From CAMEON01 sp045577755 (lineage in GTDB: Bacteria; Bacillota; Clostridia; Oscillospirales; CAG-272), in the NCBI GenBank assembly GCA_045577755.1, contig JAZNJA010000090.1, positions 3,140 through 67,139 on the forward strand: a stretch of 64,000 nt of DNA, read 5' to 3'. Positions 33,040 to 41,761 of the stretch are shown in pieces. The first letter of the stretch is position 1; each line of letters opens with the position of its first letter. A program made the position numbers and the translations under genes. The notes below the pieces were generated by a model. It saw only the letters and a program-made list of their open reading frames with translations. It was not told where the DNA came from and did no database searches.

Positions 33040-35373
33040 TTACAGCTTGTTGCGCTGGATCTTGCCGCTGATGGTCTTGGGCAGCTCGTCGCGGAAGACC
33101 ACGATACGGGGGTACTTGTAGGGAGCGGTGTTCTTCTTGACGTAGTTCTGGATCTCCTTCTTCAGCTCCTCGGTGGGCTCGGTACCCTTCACCAGGACGA
33201 CGGAGGCCTTGACCACCTGGCCGCGGACCTCGTCGGGCTCGGCGGACACACCGCACTCCAGGACGTAGGGCAGCTCCATGATGACAGACTCGATCTCGAA
33301 GGGCCCGATGCGGTAGCCCGAGGACTTGATCACGTCGCCCACGCGGCCCACGTACCAGTAGAAGCCGTCCTCATCGCACCAAGCGGTGTCGCCGGTATGG
33401 TAGTAGCCGTCGTGGAGGACCTCGTCGGTCTTCTCCTGGTTGCGGTAGTAACCCAGGAAGAGGCCGCAGGGAGCCTTGTCGCCCACCTTGATGACGATCT
33501 CGCCCGTCTCGCCGTCGGGGACGGGGTTGCCGTCGGGATCCACCAGCATCATGTCGTACAGGGGCGAGGGCTTACCCATGGAGCCTACCTTGTGGGGATT
33601 GCCCATGAGGTTGGCGATGGACAGGGTAGTCTCGGTCTGGCCGAAGCCCTCCTTGATCTGGAGGCCCGTAGCCTTCTCGAACTGGCGGTAGACCTCGGGG
33701 TTGAGGGCCTCGCCCGCGGTGGTCATGTGGCGGACAGAGGAGAAATCGTACTTGGAGATGTCCTCCTTGATCATCATGCGGAGCATGGTGGGAGGCGCGC
33801 AGAAGGTGGTGATCTGGTACTTGGCAAACATGGGGAGGATCACCGAGGCGTCGAAGCGGTCGAAGTCGTAGGTGAAGACCGCGCCCTCGGCCAGCCACTG
33901 ACCGTAGAGCTTGCCCCACAGAGCCTTGCCCCAGCCCGTATCCGAGATGGTGAAGTGGAGGCCGTCCTCGCTCACACCGTGCCAGTACTTGGCGGTGATG
34001 TAGTGGCCCAGAGCGTACTTGTAGCTGTGGGCGGCGATCTTGGGATAGCCCGTGGTGCCCGAGGTGAAGAACATGATCATGGGATCGTCACCGCAGGGGG
34101 TGTCGTCGCCGCGGTAGAAGTGAGCGGAATAGAGGGGGAACTCCTTGTCGAAGTTGCGCCAGCCCTCGCGGTCGCCGCCCACCAGGATCTTGGTCTTGAG
34201 GGAGGGAGACTCGACCTCGGCCAGCTCCACCTGACGGGCTACGTCACCGTCGGCGGTACAGACGATGGCAGACACCTCGGCGGCGTTGAAGCGGTACTCC
34301 AGATCGTGCTTGACCAGCTGGTTGGTGGCGGGGATGGCGATGGCGCCCAGCTTATGGAGGCCCAGGATGGCGAACCAGAACTGGTAGTGGCGCTTGAGCA
34401 CCAGCATGACGCGGTCGCCCTTTTGGATGCCCAGAGACTTGAAGTAGTTGGCGGCCTGGTTGGAGGCGCGCTTCATATCGTTGAAGGTAAAGCGGCGCTC
34501 CACCATGTCGCGGGAGATGTGGAGCATGGCCAGCTTGTTGGGATCCCGCTTGGCGAGGGCGTCCACCACGTCGAAGGCGAAGTTGAACCGATCCTCGTTC
34601 TTGAAGGTGATCTTCTGCAAAGCCCCGTTCTCGTCCACCACGGTGTCGATGAAGGGGGTGGTGACCGTCTCGGTGGCGGGGAGCGCCTCGGTATGGACCT
34701 GGCGCAGAGTCTCCTGCACCAGCTCGGCAGACAGGGCGCTCTCACCGGGGAGGACCACCGCCATGAAAAGGCAATCCTGGCCGTCCACGGCGATCATACC
34801 GTGGGGGGTGGAGGAATTGTAGTAGATGCTGTCGCCGGCCTCCAGGTACTCCACGTTGGAGCCGACCTGGACCTTCAGCTTGCCCTCCAGCACGAAGTCG
34901 AACTCCTGACCCGCGTGCTTGACGAGATGGATGGGCTTGTTCTGCAGCTCGGGGTCGTACTCGTAGCGGACGCGGTAGGGCTCGGCGATCTTCTTGCGGA
35001 AGAGGGGGGCCACCGACATGATGCTGATGCCCGCCTCCTTGGCGGTCTCCTGGCCCTCGCCCTTGCGGGTGACGGTGTAGGAGGACAGATGGGCGGAGCG
35101 ACCCTCCAAGAGATCGGTAATACCAATGCCGAAGGCCTGGGCGCACTTGTGGATGAATGTGAAGGGGAAGTCCAGCTCTCCCGCCTCGTAGGCCACGTAA
35201 GCGGCGTTGCTGACCTCGGTCTTCTCGGCCATCTCGGCTACGGTGAAGCCGCAGATATCACGCATCTCGCGGATACGGATCGCGACCTCCTGGAGCTTCG
35301 CCCGGTCGTTCGCTCGGGCATTGGCCGAAGCGGCGACCGTATCTACGGCATTCGTTCTTGTTTCTTTTGCCAT
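33040..35373 (-). CDS. HTH-cupin regulator fused to acyl-CoA synthetase, paralogue B
   Basis: This 777-residue protein has the same three modules as paralogue A and is very similar to it throughout the ligase half. HTH: RIREMRDICGFTVAEMAEKT, then EVSNAAYVAYEAG. Cupin: LVKHAGQEFDFVLEGKLKVQ and EAGDSIYYNSSTPHGMIAVD. Ligase: MFFTSGTTGYPKIAAHSYKY, KEGFGQTETTLSI, GRVGDVIKSSGYRIGPFEIE and the terminal ISGKIQRNKL. AAGGAGG precedes the ATG at 35373. It has its own T-box leader, whose 3' half closely matches leader 2, so the whole leader-plus-gene unit was duplicated. Differences in the sensor half suggest different ligands or acids. Confidence 0.9.
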   Translation of the reverse strand: MAKETRTNAVDTVAASANARANDRAKLQEVAIRIREMRDICGFTVAEMAEKTEVSNAAYVAYEAGELDFPFTFIHKCAQAFGIGITDLLEGRSAHLSSYTVTRKGEGQETAKEAGISIMSVAPLFRKKIAEPYRVRYEYDPELQNKPIHLVKHAGQEFDFVLEGKLKVQVGSNVEYLEAGDSIYYNSSTPHGMIAVDGQDCLFMAVVLPGESALSAELVQETLRQVHTEALPATETVTTPFIDTVVDENGALQKITFKNEDRFNFAFDVVDALAKRDPNKLAMLHISRDMVERRFTFNDMKRASNQAANYFKSLGIQKGDRVMLVLKRHYQFWFAILGLHKLGAIAIPATNQLVKHDLEYRFNAAEVSAIVCTADGDVARQVELAEVESPSLKTKILVGGDREGWRNFDKEFPLYSAHFYRGDDTPCGDDPMIMFFTSGTTGYPKIAAHSYKYALGHYITAKYWHGVSEDGLHFTISDTGWGKALWGKLYGQWLAEGAVFTYDFDRFDASVILPMFAKYQITTFCAPPTMLRMMIKEDISKYDFSSVRHMTTAGEALNPEVYRQFEKATGLQIKEGFGQTETTLSIANLMGNPHKVGSMGKPSPLYDMMLVDPDGNPVPDGETGEIVIKVGDKAPCGLFLGYYRNQEKTDEVLHDGYYHTGDTAWCDEDGFYWYVGRVGDVIKSSGYRIGPFEIESVIMELPYVLECGVSAEPDEVRGQVVKASVVLVKGTEPTEELKKEIQNYVKKNTAPYKYPRIVVFRDELPKTISGKIQRNKL

Positions 35374-35402
35374 GGTAGTGTCCTCCTTGGGATCGTTTAC
35401 GA

Positions 35403-35690
35403 ATAAAAAAACACACCTGCCTCAAAACACTTTGAGACGGGTGCATAACACTCGCGGTACCACTCAAATTGCGGAAAAGCTTCCGCCACTCTTCGGAATC
35501 CAATAATTCCTATGCTCTCACGCGGCATCCACGGGAGTCTCTACTTTCATCCATGGGACGGGTTCAAGTCCTCCGGCTCGGAAGGGATGGGTCTCTCAGG
35601 GGAATACCGTCTGCTCGCACCAACCGCCGACTCTCTGTACGCATCCGACCTTGACCGTCTTCGTCATAGCCTTTGTCTTTTTATTCGATT
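35403..35690 (-). ncRNA. T-box riboswitch 3 (upstream of ligase paralogue B)
   Basis: The minus strand has the stem I distal part AGAGAGTCGGCGGTTGGTG followed by CGAGC, and the T-box GAGTGGTACCGCGAGTG (around 35463-35447). The terminator is CACCCGTCTCAAA / TTTGAGGCAGGTG (35443-35431, 35426-35414), followed by a long T run. Aligned to leader 1, the specifier position reads AUC (Ile), with the usual uncertainty of an eye alignment. The region 35374-35850 contains this leader, its promoter and about 120 bp without a clear feature. Confidence 0.9.
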
Positions 35691-35696
35691 GCGCGT

Positions 35697-35725
35697 ATTA
35701 TAGCACAATTTCGTTGACTTGTCAA
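35697..35725 (-). promoter_or_regulatory. Promoter of T-box transcript 3
   Basis: TTGACA (35725-35720) and TATAAT (35702-35697) with a 17-bp spacer on the minus strand. Confidence 0.9.
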
Positions 35726-35850
35726 TAGGTTTGCGGAAATTTTCACGGCAAATTCCCGCATTTTTTGAGGTTTTTCCCTTCCCTCCCGCCTCAAGGAAGA
35801 GCGCACCCCGCAAAAGCAGGGCGCGCGTGAGATCGTATGGGAAAAGAGAC

Positions 35851-38049
35851 TCAATCCTTCCGCTTCCCGCAGGCCACGGCGGCGGCGATGGCGGTCAGCA
35901 GGACGCCCGCGGAGACGGTCACGGCCGAGCCGCAGCCGCTCTTGGGCGCCTCAGTCTCGGGAGCCTCGGTCTCGGGGGCCTCGGTGGGCATCTCGGTGGG
36001 AGCCTCGGTAGGCTCCTCCGTAGGCTCTTCGGTAGGCTCCTCGGTGGGACCCTCGGTAGGCTCCTCGGTAGGCTCCTCGGTGGGGGCCTCGGTCTCCTCT
36101 GTGTAGCGGGTCACCTTCTCGATAGTCAGGTAGTGGAGCAGCTTCTCGGCGTTGCCCGCGGCGGCCACGGCCACGTAGACGGTGAAGCTGTCGCCCTCCT
36201 CCTTGGAGAGGTCAACGGTCAAGCCCTCAAAGCGGCCCTTCTCGGCGGTGGGGAGCTTCATGTTGCCCTCATTGGTGGCCTTGTCCAGGATGGCCTGCTC
36301 GGCATCGGTGAAGGTGCCGTCAGTACATTCGTACCAATGGAGCCTGTCAATAGACCAGTAGTGCTTGCTCTGACCGCCGTTGACCTGGGCCCAGCCCTTC
36401 AGGACCAGCTTGCCGTCCTCGGTGAGCATCAGCTCGGACAGAGTGGCGGGCCGGATGGCGGCGGCCTTCTGCTCGGCGGACCAGGAGGAGGTGTAGGCGG
36501 GATCGCGGCGGCCGATGAGGTCGGTGTAGTCCACGCCGTTGACGTTCTCCACCTGAGCCATATAGCCATAGGCGTAGGAGGGCTCCACCTTGAGGTCAGC
36601 GCCGTCGGTGTCGGGAGGCTCGGGAGCCGAGAGGCCGATGCCGGGGAGGGTATAGGTGGCGGCGGTCTCCAGGTTCTTGGGCTCGATGTCAACCCCCTTG
36701 TAGACGATTCCCATGCCATGGATAACGGCGCGGACGCTGTTGTTTCCGTCCACAGCCGAGGAGCGGCGGACGTAGTTACTGCCCGACAGGGTCACCATGG
36801 TGGTGGATCCGCCTCCGTCCATGAGGATGGCGGTGTACAGCCCCAGCTCCTTGCAGAGGGAGGGGAGGTCGGTCATCTTGCAGGCGTTGCGGGTGCCGTC
36901 CACGGTGGCGGTGGTGGCGATCATGACCACGGTGCCGTCCTTCTTCATGCCCAGGATGGTGCAGGGATAGTGGGTGTTGTTGCCGGGCTGGCCCGTGGCG
37001 TTGCCCTTCTGCATGAGGGTGAAGAAGCCCGCCATGGCCTCGGTGACGCCCGCCCAATCCGCCTTCTGGGAGGAGGTCATCATATCCGAGAGAACGTTGG
37101 GGGTCATGGTAACGGTGTCGCCCACCTTGAACTTGTCGGTGACGCGGTTGACGGCGCTGCCGCGGGCGGAGATGACCACGGTCTTTTCGGTGATGGCGGG
37201 GCGCTCGGCCTTGTCACCGCTCTTGAAGACGGCGACCACCTTACCCCGGGTCTCCTTGCCGATGCGGAAGGCGGAGTCGGAGCACTCCAGATACACCTCG
37301 TAGGCGTCCTCAAAGGCGAAGGACTCGGTGCCGCAGCGCTGATTGTAGAGGATCACCGAATTGGGGGCGGGGAGGCGGTTGATGCCGTTGGCCGTCACCG
37401 AGGTGTTGGTGGTGACGTTCTTCATGGCGATGGTGATGGTGGGCTGACCGATCATGGCGGTGCCGTCGGCCTTGATGGCGAAGACGGGACCGCGGGAGGC
37501 GCCGGTGCCTCGCTCCACGTTGTCGTTGCGGGCCAGGTTGTTCTCGTCGTCGATCTGGTGGGAGGCCCACAGCTCGCCCCCGATGATCATGGTACCGCGG
37601 GAGACGCTGACGTGCTTGACCGAGGGGCCGGTGGCCTTGACGCCGTCGCCGTCGTAGTCGGTGTGGTGGACGATCCAGGGATCGCCGTTGATGGCGGCGA
37701 TGACGGTGCCGTCGCTGTGGGCCTTGTTGTAGGCCACGGCGTTACTACCCATGGTACCCTTGGTCCAGGTGTATTCACCGCCGTTGAGCACGGCCATAGT
37801 GAGCTTATCCGAGGGGATGAACTCGATGACGTTCAGAAGGCCGTCGGCGGCGGAGCTGTACTTGGAGCCCTTGCTGAGCAGGTACTGGGTCAGGGCGATA
37901 CCCGTGTCGGTGCCGTCGATCTGGATGGCCTGGGTGTCGGTCTTGACTGCCCCCGTCACGGCGGGCGCGGCGGAAACCGTCACGGCGCAAAGCCCCGCCA
38001 GCATGGAGAGGCAGAGGAAGAGAGAGAGGATCCTGACTGAAAGCTTCAT
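35851..38049 (-). CDS. Secreted phosphodiester glycosidase (NAGPA/DUF2233) with Cys-TM C-terminal anchor
   Basis: The 732-residue protein has a signal peptide (KLSVRILSLFLCLSMLAGLC) and a NAGPA-type domain spanning about 45-465. Its blocks include GTVIAAINGDPW, RGPVFAIKADGTAMIG, and LYTAILMDGGGSTTMVTLSG with the catalytic Asp-Gly-Gly-Gly. The family removes GlcNAc-1-phosphate-type caps or cleaves phosphodiester-linked sugars, for example in teichoic acids. About 130 residues of unknown fold follow. The tail has repeated TEEP units, then APKSGCGSAV, a hydrophobic helix and GKRKD. This tail is like that of the GDPD protein at 13258. The gene is 88 bp after the small gene that follows oppF. Confidence 0.85.
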   Translation of the reverse strand: MKLSVRILSLFLCLSMLAGLCAVTVSAAPAVTGAVKTDTQAIQIDGTDTGIALTQYLLSKGSKYSSAADGLLNVIEFIPSDKLTMAVLNGGEYTWTKGTMGSNAVAYNKAHSDGTVIAAINGDPWIVHHTDYDGDGVKATGPSVKHVSVSRGTMIIGGELWASHQIDDENNLARNDNVERGTGASRGPVFAIKADGTAMIGQPTITIAMKNVTTNTSVTANGINRLPAPNSVILYNQRCGTESFAFEDAYEVYLECSDSAFRIGKETRGKVVAVFKSGDKAERPAITEKTVVISARGSAVNRVTDKFKVGDTVTMTPNVLSDMMTSSQKADWAGVTEAMAGFFTLMQKGNATGQPGNNTHYPCTILGMKKDGTVVMIATTATVDGTRNACKMTDLPSLCKELGLYTAILMDGGGSTTMVTLSGSNYVRRSSAVDGNNSVRAVIHGMGIVYKGVDIEPKNLETAATYTLPGIGLSAPEPPDTDGADLKVEPSYAYGYMAQVENVNGVDYTDLIGRRDPAYTSSWSAEQKAAAIRPATLSELMLTEDGKLVLKGWAQVNGGQSKHYWSIDRLHWYECTDGTFTDAEQAILDKATNEGNMKLPTAEKGRFEGLTVDLSKEEGDSFTVYVAVAAAGNAEKLLHYLTIEKVTRYTEETEAPTEEPTEEPTEGPTEEPTEEPTEEPTEAPTEMPTEAPETEAPETEAPKSGCGSAVTVSAGVLLTAIAAAVACGKRKD

Positions 38050-38137
38050 GAGCGTATCCTTTCTTGGTTGGGATGGTGAGACCGCGCAAGTCGGAAAAGG
38101 GCTTGCGCGGTAACGATTTTTGGAATGAGTGAATGCT

Positions 38138-38425
38138 TTACGCGAAGAATCCGAGAATGACCCAGATGAGGAAGAAGACCACCGACATTCCCCCCAGAAA
38201 GATCAGCATGGGGCCGATCATGGAGCGGACGGCGGAGACGTAGGTCTGCCAGATGCTTCCCGCTCGGGTAGTGGGCTGACGCTTTTGCTTCTTGTAGGAG
38301 GGCTGTACAGGACGGCGCAGGGGGGTATTCCCCCGCACCCCCGACATATCGGCCACGGTGGAGCCGTCGTCGATATACGTGATCTTTTCCTTCTTCTTCT
38401 TGGGCTGCTTGCCGTCCTTTCCCAT
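38138..38425 (-). CDS. Small membrane protein of unknown function
   Basis: A 95-residue protein with a Lys-rich N-terminus (GKDGKQPKKKKEKITYIDDG), a basic middle and a single strong C-terminal hydrophobic segment (MLIFLGGMSVVFFLIWVILG). It lies 6 bp downstream of oppF, so it should be on the opp transcript. The layout is that of a tail-anchored or small single-pass protein. I do not recognise the family. Confidence 0.65.
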   Translation of the reverse strand: MGKDGKQPKKKKEKITYIDDGSTVADMSGVRGNTPLRRPVQPSYKKQKRQPTTRAGSIWQTYVSAVRSMIGPMLIFLGGMSVVFFLIWVILGFFA

Positions 38426-38431
38426 AGCAGA

Positions 38432-39445
38432 TCAGACCTTGTGGCAGGCCACGAAATGGCCCGGCTCCACCTCGCGGTAGACGGGAGCCTCGGCGCCGCA
38501 CGCATCACAGGCCTCGGGGCAACGGGTATGGAAGCGGCACCCCGCGGGAGGATTGGCGGGAGAGGGGATATCCCCCTTCAGCACGATTCGCTCCATCTTC
38601 TTATCGGGATCGGGGTTGGGAATGGCCGAGAAGAGGGCGCGGGTGTAGGGGTGGAGGGGATTGCCGAAGATGTCCTTCTTGGCGCCGAACTCCACCATGT
38701 TGCCCAGATACATGACGCCGATCTTGTCCGAAATGAACTTGACCACCGACAGGTCGTGGGAGATGAAAAGGTAGGTGAGGCCTCGCTCCTTCTGGAGCTT
38801 TTTCAGAAGGTTGATGATCTGAGCCTGAATGGACACGTCCAGTGCCGACACAGGCTCGTCGCAGACCACCAGCTTGGGGTTGACCGACAGAGCGCGGGCG
38901 ATACAGATACGCTGGCGCTGGCCGCCCGAGAATTCATGGGGGTAGCGCTCGTAGTAGTAGTCCCGGAGACCGCACTGCTCCATGAGGTCGATGACGTAGT
39001 CCTTGACCTGGGAAGGAGGCACGATCTTGTGGACCTTCACAGGCTCCGAGAGGATGTCGCCCACGGTAGCGCGGGGCGGCAGGGAGGAGTAGGGGTCCTG
39101 GAAGATGATCTGCATCTCGGTACGGAGGGAGCGCATCTGGGTCTTGGAGTAGTTCGTAATATCGTTGCCGTCGTAGATGATCTGTCCGCCGTTTGAGGGG
39201 TGGAGCTTGAGGATGGTACGGCCCAGGGTGGTCTTGCCGCAGCCCGACTCGCCCACGATACCCAGGGTCTCGCCGGGGTAGAGGTCGAAGGAGACGTTGT
39301 CCACGGCGATCAGCTCCTGCTGGACCTTGCCCGTCAACGACTTCTTGATGGGGAAGGCCTTGCGGAGATCCTTCACCGAAAGGAGGGGCTTGCGCTCATC
39401 GGCGGTCTCAGCGGCCTCTGCCGTCATATTCTTGGTATCAGCCAT
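38432..39445 (-). CDS. oppF: Oligopeptide ABC transporter ATPase OppF
   Basis: The 337-residue ATPase has Walker A GESGCGKTTLGRTILKLHP, the Q-loop IIFQDPYSSLPPRATVGDIL, signature SGGQRQRICIARAL, Walker B KLVVCDEPVSALDVS and the C-terminal oligopeptide-type extension with Cys-rich CRFHTRCPEACDACG. The latter is the Fe-S/Cys motif typical of OppD/OppF. It overlaps oppD by 8 bp. It energises peptide import together with OppD. Confidence 0.93.
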   Translation of the reverse strand: MADTKNMTAEAAETADERKPLLSVKDLRKAFPIKKSLTGKVQQELIAVDNVSFDLYPGETLGIVGESGCGKTTLGRTILKLHPSNGGQIIYDGNDITNYSKTQMRSLRTEMQIIFQDPYSSLPPRATVGDILSEPVKVHKIVPPSQVKDYVIDLMEQCGLRDYYYERYPHEFSGGQRQRICIARALSVNPKLVVCDEPVSALDVSIQAQIINLLKKLQKERGLTYLFISHDLSVVKFISDKIGVMYLGNMVEFGAKKDIFGNPLHPYTRALFSAIPNPDPDKKMERIVLKGDIPSPANPPAGCRFHTRCPEACDACGAEAPVYREVEPGHFVACHKV

Positions 39446-40661
39446 GGCTCTCCTCCTCTCCGTACAGGTGACAGGACACGAAATGGGTGGGGCTGACCTG
39501 CACCATGCAGGGGTAGTCCCCGCCGCACTTCTCGATGCAACGGTCGCAACGCTCCTTGAAGTAGCAGTGGTTGGGCATATTCACAGGGTTGGGGACGTTG
39601 CCGGGGATGTTGAACAGGGTATCGCTGTCGGAGTCCATGGTGGGCTTGGACTTCTGCAGGCCGATGGTGTAGGGATGGCGGGGATCGTGGAAGATCTCGG
39701 CCACGGTGCCCATCTCGATGACGCGGCCCGCGTACATGACCACCACGAAGTCGGCCATCTCGGCGATGACGCCCAGGTCGTGGGTGATCAGCAGGATGGA
39801 GCCGTCCATCTTGTCCTTCAGGTCGCGGAGCAGATCCAGGATCTGAGCCTGGATGGTCACGTCCAGAGCCGTGGTGGGCTCGTCGGCGATGATGAGGCGG
39901 GGGTTGCAGGCCAGGGCCATGGAGATCATGACGCGCTGACGCATACCGCCCGACAGCTCGTGGGGGAATGCCTTGTATACCCGCTCGGGGGCGGCGATAC
40001 CCACCAGGGAGAGCATCTCCATGGAGCGGGCCCGGGCCATCTCCTTGGTGGCCCCGGGGACGTGGATGAAGGTCACCTCGTCCAGCTGCTCACCGATGGT
40101 GAACACGGGGTTGAGGGAGGTCATAGGCTCCTGGAAGATCATGGCGATCTGACGGCCGCGGATGCGGTGGATCTCATGGATGGGCATGGAGGCGATGTCG
40201 AAGACCTTGTCCTCCATCTCAAAGAGAGGAGTGCCGTTGTGGTCCGCCTCACCCGTGGGGATGAGGTTGCCGTGGCTGTCCCGCTTGAAGTCGTGGGAAT
40301 TGAAGCGGATAGCGCCCGAGACGATCTGTCCCTGGGGGCCCTGGAGCAGCTGCATGACCGACATGGAGGTCACGCTCTTGCCGCAGCCCGACTCGCCCAC
40401 GACGCCAACGGTGGCGTTCTTGGGGACGTTGAAGGACACGCCGTTTACGGCCTTGACCACGCCCTGATCCGTGAAGAAGTAGGTGTGCAGATCCTCGATC
40501 TCCAGGATGTTGGCGGGATCCTTCATCTCGGTGGTGAACTCGGATTCGTCGGCCCGTCTGTGCTTGCGCTTCTCCAGGGCGTTCATGATCTTGCGATTCT
40601 CCTTGGCGATGGCGCGGACCTCTTTACCCGAGAGGTAATGGGAGCTTTTCTTTTCTGCCAT
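39438..40661 (-). CDS. oppD: Oligopeptide ABC transporter ATPase OppD
   Basis: The 407-residue ATPase has Walker A GESGCGKSVTSMSVMQLL, the Q-loop MIFQEPMTSLNPVFTIGEQL, signature LSGGMRQRVMISMAL, Walker B LIIADEPTTALDVTIQAQIL and a C-terminal CYFKERCDRCIEKCGG Cys cluster. It is longer than usual because of an N-terminal extension of about 45 residues and an insert after the Q-loop region (SHDFKRDSHGNLIPTGEADH). It lies 5 bp downstream of oppC. Confidence 0.93.
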   Translation of the reverse strand: MAEKKSSHYLSGKEVRAIAKENRKIMNALEKRKHRRADESEFTTEMKDPANILEIEDLHTYFFTDQGVVKAVNGVSFNVPKNATVGVVGESGCGKSVTSMSVMQLLQGPQGQIVSGAIRFNSHDFKRDSHGNLIPTGEADHNGTPLFEMEDKVFDIASMPIHEIHRIRGRQIAMIFQEPMTSLNPVFTIGEQLDEVTFIHVPGATKEMARARSMEMLSLVGIAAPERVYKAFPHELSGGMRQRVMISMALACNPRLIIADEPTTALDVTIQAQILDLLRDLKDKMDGSILLITHDLGVIAEMADFVVVMYAGRVIEMGTVAEIFHDPRHPYTIGLQKSKPTMDSDSDTLFNIPGNVPNPVNMPNHCYFKERCDRCIEKCGGDYPCMVQVSPTHFVSCHLYGEEESHG

Positions 40662-40665
40662 GGTA

Positions 40666-41739
40666 TCACCTCCTCATCTTGGGGTCGAGGGCGTCACGCA
40701 GGCCGTCGCCTACGAAGTTGAAGCCCAGCACCGCCAGTATGATGCAGAGGCCGGGAGGGCCCCAGACGTTGAAGAAGTTCTCCAGGATGTACTGGTCCTC
40801 GGCCACGATGTTGATCATGGTACCCCACGCGGCGTAGGGAGCGCGGACGCCCATGTTCAGGTAGGACAGGGAGGCCTCGTAGAGGATCATGCTGCCCAGG
40901 GACAGGGTCATGGAGACGATGAGCTGGGGCATGACGTTGGGGACCAGATGCTTGAAGATCTTGCGGGGGGTGGAGTAGCCCATGGCCTCGGCGGCCACCA
41001 TGTACTCCTGCTCGCGGAGGGACAGGATCTGACCGCGGACCAGTCGCGCCGTTCCCGGCCAGGAGAACAGGGTCAGGTAGGCCATCAGATAGTAGATACG
41101 AAGCTGGGACGGGACTCCCATGGAATCCAGGAGAGTACCGATGATCAGCAGAATGGGGAAGCCGGGCAGACACATGAGAATGTCGCAGATTCTCATGATG
41201 ACACCGTCCACAGCCCCGCCGAAGTAGCCCGAGATACCGCCCAGCACCACGCCGAAGATTGTGATGGCGAAGACGGCGATGAAGCTGACGGTCAGGGAGA
41301 TGCGGCCGCCGTACATGAGACGGGTGAAGACGTCACGGCCGTCCTTGTCGGTGCCCAGGATGTGGTTTTTGTCAGGCTTGGCCAGGGAGTTGATGGTCTT
41401 GTTGGTCTCCACCACCTGGTAGACCGTCACTTCCTTGCCGTCCACCATCATGGTGATGGGCTGCCGGGTGTACTCTACCTTGCCCGACTTATCCTGGGTG
41501 GTCTCTCCCCACTGGGTGTAGACCACGGGGCCCAGCCAGCAGAAGAGGAACAGGGCCACGATCATGACAAGACCCGCCACGCTCAGCTTGGAGCGGAAGA
41601 AGCGGCGCATGACCATGCGGGTGGGGGACATGAGGCGGACGTTCTTGTCCAAAGGCTCGTCGGTGTCGGCGGTGTCGGCGGCCTTGACCTCGGTCTCCTC
41701 GGCTACGGTCTCAAGGGATTGATTCTTATTTTCTTCCAT
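40666..41739 (-). CDS. oppC: Oligopeptide ABC transporter permease OppC
   Basis: The 357-residue permease has an N-terminal cytoplasmic segment, a first helix near residue 52-72, and the OppC EAA-type loop (ADAMGYSTPRKIFKHLVPNV-like region, here AAEAMGYSTPRKIFKHLV). It has TDKDGRDVFTRLMYGGRIS just before the membrane core. A periplasmic-side insert with VDGKEVTVYQVVETNKT is somewhat longer than usual. It pairs with OppB to form the membrane channel. Confidence 0.92.
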   Translation of the reverse strand: MEENKNQSLETVAEETEVKAADTADTDEPLDKNVRLMSPTRMVMRRFFRSKLSVAGLVMIVALFLFCWLGPVVYTQWGETTQDKSGKVEYTRQPITMMVDGKEVTVYQVVETNKTINSLAKPDKNHILGTDKDGRDVFTRLMYGGRISLTVSFIAVFAITIFGVVLGGISGYFGGAVDGVIMRICDILMCLPGFPILLIIGTLLDSMGVPSQLRIYYLMAYLTLFSWPGTARLVRGQILSLREQEYMVAAEAMGYSTPRKIFKHLVPNVMPQLIVSMTLSLGSMILYEASLSYLNMGVRAPYAAWGTMINIVAEDQYILENFFNVWGPPGLCIILAVLGFNFVGDGLRDALDPKMRR

Positions 41740-41761
41740 AGTATCAGACCTCCTTGCCGTA

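Noticed and set aside
35562..35580. A GGGTTCAAGTCC stretch resembling a tRNA T-arm
   Set aside because: It lies on the plus strand inside T-box leader 3 and has no matching acceptor, D or anticodon stem around it.
36000..36095. Regular short repeats that could suggest a CRISPR or tandem array
   Set aside because: They encode the TEEP repeats of the phosphodiester glycosidase tail; the period is 12 bases in frame and there are no spacers.
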